From an uncultured Zetaproteobacteria bacterium (GTDB lineage: Bacteria > Pseudomonadota > Zetaproteobacteria > Mariprofundales > Mariprofundaceae), in NCBI GenBank assembly GCA_947311795.1, contig CAMZLX010000129.1:1-17418 (forward strand): a stretch of DNA of 17,418 bases. Reading direction: 5' to 3'. The translations under genes and the position numbers were made by a program. The notes beneath the pieces are model-generated. The model did not search any database. It was not told the origin of the DNA and saw only the letters and a list, made by a program, of their open reading frames with translations. Below, piece by piece: positions 1-7,104 of the stretch. Every line of letters starts with the position of its first letter. The first letter of the stretch is position 1.

Positions 1-150
1 ATCTTCTGCACCGATGTTGATACAACGTGCTTCACGTTTGATACCTGGGTTACCAGGCGCACAAATGACTTCGCTGACTGAATTGGAACGCTTCAGCTTC
101 CAACATAGTGCGTGTTCGCGTCCGCCACCGCCAATGACCAATACTTTCAT
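1..150 (-). CDS. purD: Phosphoribosylamine-glycine ligase (GAR synthetase), N-terminal 50 residues only
   Basis: The minus strand from the ATG at 150 reads MKVLVIGGGGREHALCWKL and then APGNPG, the typical start of PurD, the ATP-grasp enzyme joining glycine to phosphoribosylamine in purine synthesis. The glycine-rich GGGGREHAL stretch belongs to the N-terminal Rossmann-like subdomain. All 50 codons to the window edge are open; the remaining roughly 370 residues expected of the family lie outside. The start is supported by a GAGG ribosome-binding site at 160-163, about nine bases upstream. A 146-nt gap separates it from the smpB stop, so purD probably has its own promoter or is the last gene of the smpB transcript. 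Seen: the motif and start. Known: the family. Inferred: that the rest is intact. Confidence 0.9.
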   Translation of the reverse strand, partial: MKVLVIGGGGREHALCWKLKRSNSVSEVICAPGNPGIKREARCINIGAED

Positions 151-205
151 AATAAATATCCTCGCTGCTTCTCTTATCTCTATACCAGCATCATAGCTGC
201 GTTAG

Positions 206-233
206 GTTTGCTCATTTGCAGTTAGCAAACTGC
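206..233 (-). promoter_or_regulatory. Two overlapping, mutually exclusive small hairpins in the smpB-purD gap
   Basis: GTTTGCT (206-212) can pair with AGCAAAC (224-230), and GCAGTT (218-223) can pair with AACTGC (228-233). The two stems share bases, so only one can form at a time. There is no T-run after either on the minus strand, so neither looks like a plain terminator. They lie about 55 to 80 nt before the purD start. A leader attenuator or a processing site is possible, but this is inference from base pairing alone; 6-7 bp stems occur by chance. Confidence 0.25.
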
Positions 234-296
234 GCCACCTTGCCTTGCTCTGACGATGGTCTAGAGTAAGAATAAACAGCTAATGTTAGTAGGGTG

Positions 297-737
297 TTAC
301 ATTTTATATTTTCTTTGTAAATCCCGCTTCACATCACGCTCTTTACTGTCTTGCCGTTTATCGTACAATTTTTTACCGCGACCTAGGCCAACTTCAATTT
401 TGGCATAACCACGCTCATTAAAAAATATTTTGAGTGGTACAAGCGCCAAACCTTGCTCTTTAAGTTTACCAATAAGTTTGGTGACTTCTTTTTTATGCAG
501 CAATAGCTCTCGGGTGCGTGCTGGGTCAAGCGGGTTATTGCGTGCTGCAGGTTTGTATGGGCTGATATGGCAGCCAATTAATAGCATTTTTTCATTGCGA
601 ATCAGGCAATGCGCTTCTTTGAGGTTGGCTTGCCCTGCGCGCAACGATTTGACTTCGGGACCCGTTAAAATCATACCTGCCTCATAGGTTTCAAGGATAT
701 GATATTCATGTCGTGCGCGTTTATTTAAAATTGCCAT
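297..737 (-). CDS. smpB: SsrA-binding protein SmpB
   Basis: A 146-residue protein beginning MAILNKRARHEYHI, followed by TYEAGMILTGPEVKSLR, matches SmpB. It is the small basic beta-barrel protein that binds tmRNA and delivers it to stalled ribosomes for trans-translation. The conserved GPEVKSLR and the lysine/arginine-rich C-terminal tail (KRDLQRKYKM), which forms a helix in the mRNA channel, are both present and the length is normal. I chose the ATG at 737; a TTG at 761 would add eight residues and overlap the preceding gene, and the family normally begins near KARHDY. No clear Shine-Dalgarno sequence precedes 737, so coupling to the M50 gene, whose stop is 16 nt upstream, is likely. The ssrA gene itself is not in the window. 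Confidence 0.93.
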   Translation of the reverse strand: MAILNKRARHEYHILETYEAGMILTGPEVKSLRAGQANLKEAHCLIRNEKMLLIGCHISPYKPAARNNPLDPARTRELLLHKKEVTKLIGKLKEQGLALVPLKIFFNERGYAKIEVGLGRGKKLYDKRQDSKERDVKRDLQRKYKM

Positions 738-753
738 GGGCGAATGGTATCGG

Positions 754-1407
754 TTAGCCAACCAATGTCATCAATGCTTTGGTGATGCCATAAATAATGG
801 GGCCAAGTACACTTTGAAAGATGCCCAACATCAACAAACCAATGAGGATAAAGAAACCATAAGGTTCAATACGTTCAAGCTGATATGCCAAAGGGTTAGG
901 CAATAAGCCAACTGCAACGCGCCCACCATCCAAGGGAGGCAGAGGTACAAGGTTGACCACAAACAACACAACATTGATGATAATGGATGCTTGAAGCATT
1001 GCCGCGAGTGGCTCAGCAAACCAATTCAAGGCGGATGGCAAATGAATGGTGATGGATAACAAGCCCACTGAAATGAAAGCAAGTGCCAAGTTGGTGAGAG
1101 GGCCTGCAAGGGCGACCCAAACCATATCACGTTTTGGATTATTCAACTTTCTAAAGTTGATTGGCACAGGTTTGGCATAACCAAATACAAAACCAGCACC
1201 TGAAACGACCAAAAGCAAAGGAATCAATATCGTGCCAATGGGGTCGATATGTTTGATAGGGTTTAAGGTTAACCTGCCCATCCATCGGGCAGTGCTGTCA
1301 CCCAATTTGTCGGCAACCCAGCCGTGCGCAACTTCATGCAGCACAATCGCAAGCAACACAGGCAGCGCCCAAATGCTGATGCCTTGTAAAATCGATGCGA
1401 CATCCAT
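754..1407 (-). CDS. Site-2-protease-like M50 family membrane metalloprotease (rhomboid-free S2P clan, FpvI/YwhC type)
   Basis: A 217-residue, very hydrophobic protein with the zinc motif HEVAH at residues 24-28 (two His ligands and the catalytic Glu) inside the first membrane segment, and the second motif NLVPLPPLDGGR at 152-163, where Asp160 is the third zinc ligand. There is no PDZ domain, so it is the short class of M50 peptidase, as opposed to the RseP class. Five or so membrane segments are visible (about 10-30, 57-78, 96-120, 139-158, 183-206). Such proteins cut membrane-embedded substrates; the substrate here is unknown. Its ATG overlaps the stop of the HIT gene by one base (TAATG), and smpB follows 16 nt after its stop, so the genes are translationally coupled. 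All catalytic residues are present. Confidence 0.88.
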   Translation of the reverse strand: MDVASILQGISIWALPVLLAIVLHEVAHGWVADKLGDSTARWMGRLTLNPIKHIDPIGTILIPLLLVVSGAGFVFGYAKPVPINFRKLNNPKRDMVWVALAGPLTNLALAFISVGLLSITIHLPSALNWFAEPLAAMLQASIIINVVLFVVNLVPLPPLDGGRVAVGLLPNPLAYQLERIEPYGFFILIGLLMLGIFQSVLGPIIYGITKALMTLVG

Positions 1408-1826
1408 TATACATTCACCGTTTGTAGGTTTGGCAGATAAGATAAAATATGTTGAATCACGGTGTGTTTCTCCTCATGGGTATATGCCTGAGCAGGGCGT
1501 GCGCCCCATACAGGTTTGGGCCAAGCGGCATCATGTTTAAAGCGAGCGATATGATGGACATGCAGTTGCGGCACAACATTGCCCAAAGCGGCAACGTTGA
1601 TTTTATCGGCATCAAAGGCTTGTTCAAGGGCAATGGAAAGTCGGCTGGACTCTTGCAGTAGCAATTGTTGGTCAGCTTCGGTCATGTGATGGATTTCAGA
1701 GATGTTTTCGCGTTGTGGTACCAAAATAAACCATGGGTATTGGTTATCATTCATCATCAGTAATAATGATAATTCAAAGCGACCAAGCACAAAACAATCT
1801 TTTGCCAGTTGGGGGTGTAGTATCAT
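1407..1826 (-). CDS. HIT-family nucleotide hydrolase/transferase
   Basis: A 139-residue HIT (histidine triad) protein. The signature is NVVPQLHVHHIARF, with Gln87, His89 and His91 in the HxHxH positions; the central His89 should be the nucleophile. Gln in the first position is usual in the proteobacterial subgroup whose proteins continue with DAAWPxPVWG, as here at 99-108. These enzymes hydrolyse phosphoanhydride or phosphoramidate bonds of nucleotides such as Ap4A-like compounds; the true substrate of this subgroup is not known to me. The ATG at 1826 overlaps the TGA of the upstream nucleotidyltransferase (ATGA), and the stop overlaps the M50 start by one base. That tight coupling suggests co-expression, not a shared pathway. 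Confidence 0.88.
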   Translation of the reverse strand: MILHPQLAKDCFVLGRFELSLLLMMNDNQYPWFILVPQRENISEIHHMTEADQQLLLQESSRLSIALEQAFDADKINVAALGNVVPQLHVHHIARFKHDAAWPKPVWGARPAQAYTHEEKHTVIQHILSYLPNLQTVNV

Positions 1827-2563
1827 AAATAAACCTCGCGATAAAAACGGTTGGCTTGAATTAAATCATGGGGGCGACCAATATCAAACCAAAACCCTTG
1901 ATGCAGCACACCTGCACACGAAACATTTGCCATGGTTTGTTGTATGGGTTTGATGAGTGAAAAGGTTTGTTTGCTTGGATATATTCTTAAGACTGACTCA
2001 TCCCAAACTGAGACACCTGAAAACGTTAATGAAGGATTTTGTTTTGCACTGACGCGACCTTGGATAAGTGAAAAATCACCATCTTGATTGTGTTTGGGAT
2101 TATGAACCAAGGCAAGTGCGCTTCCACCTTCAGGGCAATGACTGGCGAGCGCTTTGACATCAATATCACTTAAAATATCGACATTGTGCACCACCACAGC
2201 TTCGCCTTGAGGCAACAAATCAAGGGCTGTGCGCACGCCACCACCCGAATCAAGCAGGGATGATTCATAACTGTAATAGAGGTTGGCGTTGAGATGATTG
2301 CCATTACCCAAAGTGTTTTGAACTAAATCGGCATGATGATGTAAGTTAATCGCAATATCGTGGATGCCTTGGGCGACAAGGCTGCGGATTACGCGGACAA
2401 TGGCGGGCTCATCGGCGATAGACATCAAGGCTTTGGGTTTATGTTCGGTGTAAAACTTCAAGCGCGTGCCCAAACCTGCGGCAAGGATAACAGCGCGTGA
2501 TGTTTCAAGTGTTGATTGAGGGAAGTGGAACATGGCTGCAATGCTGCCAATATTGGGCATCAT
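1823..2563 (-). CDS. murU: Nucleotidyltransferase, MurU-like (N-acetylmuramate-1-phosphate uridylyltransferase type)
   Basis: A 246-residue sugar-1-phosphate nucleotidyltransferase. It shows the NTP-binding loop VILAAGLGTRL (25-35), the KPKAL lysine (44), the metal aspartate in HNVDIL (129) and a C-terminal GFWFDIGRPHDL that is typical of MurU. MurU makes UDP-MurNAc from MurNAc-1-phosphate in the peptidoglycan recycling route that bypasses MurA/MurB. About 23 residues precede the nucleotide loop, more than usual, so the true start may be the internal ATG at residue 12; neither start has a good ribosome-binding site. The partner kinase AmgK, often adjacent, is not here, so another sugar nucleotide substrate cannot be excluded. 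It is the first gene of the murU-HIT-M50-smpB cluster and is divergent from rpmB. Confidence 0.68.
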   Translation of the reverse strand: MMPNIGSIAAMFHFPQSTLETSRAVILAAGLGTRLKFYTEHKPKALMSIADEPAIVRVIRSLVAQGIHDIAINLHHHADLVQNTLGNGNHLNANLYYSYESSLLDSGGGVRTALDLLPQGEAVVVHNVDILSDIDVKALASHCPEGGSALALVHNPKHNQDGDFSLIQGRVSAKQNPSLTFSGVSVWDESVLRIYPSKQTFSLIKPIQQTMANVSCAGVLHQGFWFDIGRPHDLIQANRFYREVYL

Positions 2564-2650
2564 CGTCTATGGAAGTCTGACGTTTGATTTAGTGCTTGTA
2601 ATCTTATTTCTGTCGATTAAAGTGCGGCTCGGTTTTAACTGGAGGTTATC

Positions 2651-2842
2651 ATGGCAAAGCGTTGTGACATTTGTGATAAAGGCCCTATGAGTGGCAATAA
2701 TGTGAGTCATGCTCACAATACAACACGTCGTCGTTTTTTACCGAACTTACATAATGTTCGTGCACAATTAAACGGTCAGACTAAAAAAATTCGCGTATGC
2801 TCTACATGCCTACGTTCTGGAAAAGTTGTAAAAGCAGCTTAA
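2651..2842 (+). CDS. rpmB: 50S ribosomal protein L28, zinc-ribbon form
   Basis: A 63-residue basic protein starting MAKRCDICDKGPMSGNNVSH, a clear L28. Cys5-x-x-Cys8 and Cys50-x-x-Cys53 make a four-cysteine zinc ribbon, the C+ form of this protein; many bacteria instead or also carry a cysteine-free copy used when zinc is scarce. A strong Shine-Dalgarno GGAGG lies at 2641-2645, five bases before the ATG. In most Proteobacteria rpmG (L33) follows directly, but here a terminator begins 18 nt after the stop and rpmG is absent. L28 sits in the large subunit near the exit-site side and helps ribosome assembly. Full length and intact. Confidence 0.96.
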   Translation: MAKRCDICDKGPMSGNNVSHAHNTTRRRFLPNLHNVRAQLNGQTKKIRVCSTCLRSGKVVKAA

Positions 2843-2859
2843 CTTTTAACGGTTCATAT

Positions 2860-2898
2860 AAAAAGGGTGTCAGTCTTTTCGGCTGACACCCTTTTTTT
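2860..2898. terminator. Rho-independent terminator, likely bidirectional, between rpmB and the M23 gene
   Basis: AAAAAGGGTGTCAG (2860-2873) pairs perfectly with CTGACACCCTTTTT (2883-2896) around a nine-base loop, followed by a run of seven T (2892-2898). On the plus strand this ends rpmB. The A-run at the left flank becomes T5 on the minus strand, so it can also stop transcripts of the converging M23 gene. Confidence 0.93.
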
Positions 2899-2925
2899 GT
2901 TCTAATTTTTGAGTGCTGAATGTTT

Positions 2926-2960
2926 GAGTTAAAGGTTTGGCTAAGCCAATAGCTTAACTC
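2926..2960. repeat. Imperfect 35-nt inverted repeat overlapping the M23 stop codon
   Basis: GAGTTAA (2926-2932) pairs with TTAACTC (2954-2960), and an inner near-perfect palindrome TTGGCTAAGCCAA lies at 2937-2949. The right outer arm includes the TAA stop (2954-2956) of the M23 peptidase gene. On the minus strand no T-run follows it, so it is a weak terminator at best; it may protect the 3' end of the M23 transcript or act together with the terminator at 2860-2898. Function inferred only. Confidence 0.4.
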
Positions 2961-3889
2961 TTAGGAATAAAGTTGGCAGGGTTAAGTGCTTGCCCATTGC
3001 GGCGTACTTCATAATGCAGATGAGGCCCTGTTGAGCGCCCAGATGAACCGACGCGACCAATCATTTGGTTGGGTTCAACCACATCACCTACAGACACATT
3101 GGCTGCAGACATATGCCCAAAGCGGGTGCGGTAACCATAACCATGTTCAATTTCTACCAAATAGCCATAACCTTTCATTTTACCTGAATAAATAACTACG
3201 CCTCGGCTTGTTGCCAACACAGGTGCGCCAAAGCGATTGGCAATATCAACACCCCTATGCATCGCTTTTTTGCCAGTGAAAGGGTCAGTACGAACACCAA
3301 AGTGCGAACTTAACCAGCCACCTTCTGCTGGCCATGCATGAGGCCGCGCATTTTTCTCTTCCACGCCATCTTGCAATAAATAGTTCACAGCCACGAGTTT
3401 GGTATCCAAGGCTGAAATTTGAGATTCAACTTGTTCAATATGCCCAAAAAGGTCGAGGTCAGCGACTGAGCTTTCAACGGGAATGCGTGGACCACCAAAG
3501 GCAGGTTTCACATCAAAATTGAATTCTGTTGGGCTGATGGACGATGATTGAATAAGGCGCTTACCAAGCGAATCAAGTCGCGCCAGACGGGCTTGCATTT
3601 GCCCCACAGAACGCGCATACACATTCATTTTCTCTTGTTCAGCTTTAAGTTTGGATTCAAGATTAAGCTTTTGGTGGGCGAAGATTTGGCGCTCAGCGTC
3701 AAGCTTTTCAAGGGTCGCATTAAGGTTTTGGCGAGCATCAAAACTGGTGTATAAGGCATAAGCACCTGCAATACCTGCGCCAACCAAAAGCACCAAAGCG
3801 GCTGCAAGCAAGCGCAATTTATTGCGGCTTAAACGGTAGGTTTTTGTTTGCCCAGAATCGGGAACCAACATAACTGAAAAATGACTCAC
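2954..3889 (-). CDS. Membrane-anchored M23 (LytM-type) peptidoglycan endopeptidase
   Basis: A 311-residue bitopic inner-membrane protein. Residues 1-25 are cytoplasmic, one membrane helix spans about 27-48, a charged coiled coil runs about 52-110 and a second short helical part covers 145-172. The M23 domain is at about 188-308. Zinc ligands His211 and Asp215 (HRGVDI) and His292 (GPHLHYEV), plus the catalytic-site His259 (FGHM), are all present, so it should be an active D,D-type cross-link hydrolase, unlike the degenerate EnvC/NlpD activators. The start is GTG at 3889, with AAAGGAG upstream at 3901-3907 at a slightly long spacing of about 11 nt. The gene is alone, divergent from the hemA operon and convergent with rpmB. 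The same architecture is common in proteobacterial cell-shape peptidases, so a role in wall remodelling is likely; the target cross-link cannot be told. Confidence 0.88.
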   Translation of the reverse strand: MSHFSVMLVPDSGQTKTYRLSRNKLRLLAAALVLLVGAGIAGAYALYTSFDARQNLNATLEKLDAERQIFAHQKLNLESKLKAEQEKMNVYARSVGQMQARLARLDSLGKRLIQSSSISPTEFNFDVKPAFGGPRIPVESSVADLDLFGHIEQVESQISALDTKLVAVNYLLQDGVEEKNARPHAWPAEGGWLSSHFGVRTDPFTGKKAMHRGVDIANRFGAPVLATSRGVVIYSGKMKGYGYLVEIEHGYGYRTRFGHMSAANVSVGDVVEPNQMIGRVGSSGRSTGPHLHYEVRRNGQALNPANFIPKS

Positions 3890-3987
3890 GCGCTTTTATG
3901 CTCCTTTTGACTTTAAAATTAACGGACTGATGTTGCTAATCATCACCATCCAGAGCGTCAAGTTTAGGTGCGGCAGTATGACGCAAT

Positions 3988-4479
3988 ATGACGGATGTCA
4001 CAATTATTTCATCGTATGCGTTGACATCAAATCATTACGCCGCAATGTTGCGTCCACTTATGCCAACATCAAATCAGCAGCCTACATATATTTCTCGCAG
4101 TGCATTGCAATGGATTCTTCATCAAGCTTTGGTGGCGGATGACAGGTATTCATACCGTGGTTTAATTGGTGCAGACCAAGAAAATCCTGGCCTTATTCAG
4201 AAGGTTGCCATGCTTAAAGATGAAGGTGATGAGCAGCAAACACTATCGGTTTGGCAAGATTTAGGGATTCAATGTTTGGGTTATTTTCACTTTGACAATG
4301 AGCCAGTCAGCAAAAATTTGTTGGATATCATGCCTGAACAACATCTTCAATTAAGCGTGCGTTTATCTGAAAAAGGGCGTTTGGATGTATTGGCATTTGT
4401 TTGCATCATTTCCGAGGATAGTGTTACGAAAACAGACTTGGATTTGATTGAAGATGGACACACAGACAAGCTTGTTTAG
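3988..4479 (+). CDS. Hypothetical protein upstream of hemA, possible degenerate JAMM/MPN fold
   Basis: A 163-residue soluble protein I do not recognise with confidence. The section ISRSALQWILHQAL, then YRGLIGAD, then IQCLGYFHFDNEPVSKNLLD runs in the same order as the landmarks of a JAMM (JAB1/MPN+) isopeptidase domain, but the metal-binding HSHP is reduced to HFDN and the early catalytic Glu is not evident. If the fold is right, this is an inactive member. Neither the ATG at 3988 nor later ATGs (for example the one encoding MLRPLM) has a convincing ribosome-binding site, so the start is uncertain; the recognisable part begins around residue 33. Its stop lies nine bases before the hemA ATG, so it is co-transcribed with hemA and probably leads the operon. 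Confidence 0.6.
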   Translation: MTDVTIISSYALTSNHYAAMLRPLMPTSNQQPTYISRSALQWILHQALVADDRYSYRGLIGADQENPGLIQKVAMLKDEGDEQQTLSVWQDLGIQCLGYFHFDNEPVSKNLLDIMPEQHLQLSVRLSEKGRLDVLAFVCIISEDSVTKTDLDLIEDGHTDKLV

Positions 4480-4488
4480 GCTTTGCTC

Positions 4489-5811
4489 ATGAGAATCTGT
4501 CATATTGGCTTAAATTATAAAACCGCACCTGTTGAACTGCGTGAGCGTTTGGCTGTGCCAGAAGCTGATATTAAAGATATTCTGCGCCGTAAAATCGCAA
4601 ATCCCGCGATTCGTGAAGCGGCATTATTATCCACATGTAACCGTGTTGAAATGACGCTCGTAACGCATGACCCTGATGCTGCGATTGCCATTGCCTATGA
4701 ATGGTTTGCCAAGAAAGCGGACTTGCCTCTGGCAGAAGTGATTGAACATTTGTATGCCTACACCACAGATGATGCAGTGCGCCATTTGTTTTCCGTGGCA
4801 TCGGGTTTGGATTCTTTAGTCTTGGGTGAACCTCAAATTTTGGGGCAGGTTAAAGCATCGTATGAGTTTGCCTTGGAAGCCAAAACTGCAGGACATATTT
4901 TGCACCGTTTGTATCAATCTACATTTTCTGCCGCCAAACGTGCGCGCAGCGAAACATCCATTGGCAGACAAGCTGTGAATATTTCATCATGTGCCGTGGA
5001 ACTTGCCAAGCGTATCTTTGGTGACTTATCAGGTAAAACAGTGCTCCTGGTCGGTGCGGGTGAGATGGCAGAGCTTGCAGCAACCCACCTTAAAGCCAAT
5101 GGTTGCACTGAAATTTTAGTAGCGAATAGAACATTAGAACGAGCAAAAAAACTTGCGCTTGAATTTGAAGGTCATGCATTAACCATGGATGAACTACCTG
5201 ATTATATGGATAGGGCAGATATTATTATTTCTGGCACAGGCGCAAGCACCTATGTTTTGCTGCCAGAAGATGTGAAACCCGCCATGAAAAAACGTAAAGG
5301 GCAGCCCATGTTTTTTGTTGATATTGCAGTGCCTCGCGATATTGACCCACGCATTGCCGATATTTCGGGTGCGTATGTGTATGATATTGATGACTTGCAG
5401 CAGGTGGTGCAGGGCAATCAGAAGAATCGTGAGAAAGAAGCCGAACACGCCAAAGTGTTGATTGAAGAAGATGCTATTTCATTTTTGGCATGGTTGAAAT
5501 CATTGGAGTCAGTGCCTTTGATTCGGGGTATTCAACAGCAAGTGGAGCAAGCCAGACGTGATGAACTTGAAAAAGCCAAGCGTTACCTTAAAGATTTAAG
5601 CCCAGAGCAAGTTGAAGCAGTTGAGCGATTAAGCAAAGCATTGATGAAGCGCTTTGTGCATCCAACCATGCAAACACTTAAAACATTGCCCGATGATATT
5701 GAAGGCGACTTACTGATGGGTGCAGCCAGCCGATTATTTGCCGCAGAACCTGTGCACGATACGAAGAAAAAAGATAAACCTCGGGAGTCCGATGAACACG
5801 CGTCTGGATGA
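4489..5811 (+). CDS. hemA: Glutamyl-tRNA reductase
   Basis: A 440-residue protein beginning MRICHIGLNYKTAPVELRER, the standard GluTR start. It reduces glutamyl-tRNA(Glu) to glutamate-1-semialdehyde with NADPH, the first committed step of C5 tetrapyrrole synthesis. The catalytic cysteine is Cys50 in LLSTCNRVEM; His99 matches the conserved catalytic-domain histidine. SGLDSLVLGEPQILGQVK is at 106-122 and the NADPH loop VLLVGAGEMAELA at 185-197. A long helix and dimerisation domain completes the protein, with a Lys/Asp-rich tail. A TTG at 4483 is in frame, but the ATG at 4489 gives the canonical N-terminus. Its 3' end overlaps the start of prfA by 20 nt in another frame, a classic hemA-prfA arrangement. 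Heme control of HemA stability is known in enterics; nothing here shows it. Confidence 0.97.
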   Translation: MRICHIGLNYKTAPVELRERLAVPEADIKDILRRKIANPAIREAALLSTCNRVEMTLVTHDPDAAIAIAYEWFAKKADLPLAEVIEHLYAYTTDDAVRHLFSVASGLDSLVLGEPQILGQVKASYEFALEAKTAGHILHRLYQSTFSAAKRARSETSIGRQAVNISSCAVELAKRIFGDLSGKTVLLVGAGEMAELAATHLKANGCTEILVANRTLERAKKLALEFEGHALTMDELPDYMDRADIIISGTGASTYVLLPEDVKPAMKKRKGQPMFFVDIAVPRDIDPRIADISGAYVYDIDDLQQVVQGNQKNREKEAEHAKVLIEEDAISFLAWLKSLESVPLIRGIQQQVEQARRDELEKAKRYLKDLSPEQVEAVERLSKALMKRFVHPTMQTLKTLPDDIEGDLLMGAASRLFAAEPVHDTKKKDKPRESDEHASG

Positions 5812-6862
5812 GATACTAAGAAAAAAGAATGACCTGTCTGTGATGATGGCAGACCCCGAAATCACATCAGACCCCAATAAATATACCAAGATTTCCAAAG
5901 AATATGCCGCCATTGAGCCTGTTGCCGATGAAGCGGAACATTATTTATCGGTTGACCAGCAAATCAAAGACAACCAAGAGATGATGGCGGAAGAGGGTTG
6001 TGACCCTGAGCTTAAAGACATGGCGCAAATGGAAATTATTGAGCTAAAAGAAGAGCTTGAAGCCAGTAAAAAGCGCCTTGATACTTTATTATTACCCAAA
6101 GACCCCAATGATGACCGCAATGTTATCCTAGAAATCCGTGCAGGTACGGGTGGTGATGAGGCAGCTTTGTTTGCGGCGGACTTGTTTCGTATGTACACCC
6201 GATACTCCGAGCGCAAAGGTTTTAAAGTATCCGTGTTGACCAGTAGTGATATTGGTATTGGTGGATACAAAGAAATCGTAGCCCAAGTGACAGGCACAGA
6301 TGTGTTTGCTGTATTCAAATTTGAATCGGGTGTGCATAGGGTGCAACGTGTACCTGAAACGGAATCGGGTGGTCGTGTTCACACTTCTGCTTGCACGGTG
6401 GCGATTCTTCCCGAAGCCGAAGAAGTGGAAATAAATATTCGCACTGAAGATTTGCGTATTGATGTGTACCGTGCATCGGGTGCAGGTGGTCAGCATGTGA
6501 ATAAAACCGAATCTGCTGTTCGTTTAACCCATGCGCCATCGGGATTGGTGGTGACATGCCAAGACCAAGCCAGCCAACATAAAAACAAAGCCCAAGCCAT
6601 GAAAGTCTTACAAGCAAGGTTGCTCGACAAAGAACAATCGGAAAAAGATTCCGAACGCGCCGAAGCTCGCAAAGATATGGTGGGTTCAGGCGACCGCTCG
6701 CAGCGCATTCGCACATACAATTATCCGCAAGGTCGGGTGACTGACCACAGAATCAATCTCACATTGTATAAACTCGATCAAATCATGAATGGTGAGATGG
6801 ATGAGCTTATTGAACCATTAATAACACACCACCAAGCGGAGTTGCTTGCTGGGCAAGCTTAA
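5792..6862 (+). CDS. prfA: Peptide chain release factor 1
   Basis: A 356-residue class I release factor recognising UAA and UAG. The stop-codon selectivity motif of the RF1 PxT type is PET at 188-190, within HRVQRVPETESGGRVHTSA; the well-known enteric form is PAT. The peptidyl-hydrolysis GGQ motif is at 232-234 in ASGAGGQHVNKTESAVR. The ATG at 5792 is chosen because it gives MNTRLDEILRKK, has GGAG at 5783-5786, and yields normal family length; an in-frame opening at 5720 lies wholly inside hemA. It overlaps hemA by 20 nt. PrmC, which N5-methylates the GGQ glutamine, is encoded two genes downstream, so enzyme and substrate are in one operon. Confidence 0.97.
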   Translation: MNTRLDEILRKKNDLSVMMADPEITSDPNKYTKISKEYAAIEPVADEAEHYLSVDQQIKDNQEMMAEEGCDPELKDMAQMEIIELKEELEASKKRLDTLLLPKDPNDDRNVILEIRAGTGGDEAALFAADLFRMYTRYSERKGFKVSVLTSSDIGIGGYKEIVAQVTGTDVFAVFKFESGVHRVQRVPETESGGRVHTSACTVAILPEAEEVEINIRTEDLRIDVYRASGAGGQHVNKTESAVRLTHAPSGLVVTCQDQASQHKNKAQAMKVLQARLLDKEQSEKDSERAEARKDMVGSGDRSQRIRTYNYPQGRVTDHRINLTLYKLDQIMNGEMDELIEPLITHHQAELLAGQA

Positions 6863-6868
6863 TAGCGA

Positions 6869-7102
6869 ATGTCAGTTTATTTGTTTACAGCTCTTCTTAT
6901 CGTGGGCTCTAGCTTACTATTAATTTTCTTAGTAAGAGTTCTTCATAGAGCTTTTAAGGCAGATGTTTTTTGGGGAGCAGGAATTATTTTGTTTCCTCTG
7001 TTAGCACTATTGTTTATTGCTATATACCATAAAGATACGAAGCTAGAATTAATGTTTTTGATTGGTGGCTCACTTAGCATAGCAGTGATATTTCTTTTTT
7101 AA
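6869..7102 (+). CDS. Small hydrophobic membrane protein between prfA and prmC
   Basis: A 77-residue protein with three predicted membrane helices at about 4-24, 36-53 and 61-77 and a short basic loop (RVLHRAFK) after the first. I do not recognise a family. It starts six bases after the prfA stop and ends two bases before the prmC ATG, so it is embedded in the operon. No strong ribosome-binding site is visible, consistent with coupled translation. The DNA is visibly more AT-rich than hemA and prfA, partly because of Leu/Ile/Phe codons but possibly also from later acquisition. The uninterrupted frame and exact fit between neighbours argue that it is a real gene. No function can be assigned. Confidence 0.7.
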   Translation: MSVYLFTALLIVGSSLLLIFLVRVLHRAFKADVFWGAGIILFPLLALLFIAIYHKDTKLELMFLIGGSLSIAVIFLF

Positions 7103-7104
7103 AT

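Noticed and set aside
738..761. Eight-residue extension of SmpB from a TTG codon
   Set aside because: It overlaps the M50 gene end and adds residues not typical of the family; the ATG at 737 fits better, though the lack of a ribosome-binding site leaves some doubt.
3930..4142. 70-residue plus-strand open frame overlapping the gene before hemA
   Set aside because: No homology features or ribosome-binding site; the other frame continues to the hemA junction and is the better gene.
4483..4488. TTG start for hemA
   Set aside because: The ATG two codons later gives the canonical MRICHIGLNYKTAP start.
5720..5791. N-terminal extension of prfA inside hemA
   Set aside because: The extra 24 residues are unlike any RF1, lie within the hemA frame, and the ATG at 5792 has a GGAG site and gives the normal protein.
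5941..6720. Several minus-strand open frames across prfA
   Set aside because: Shadows of a highly conserved gene; none has a start signal or recognisable motif.
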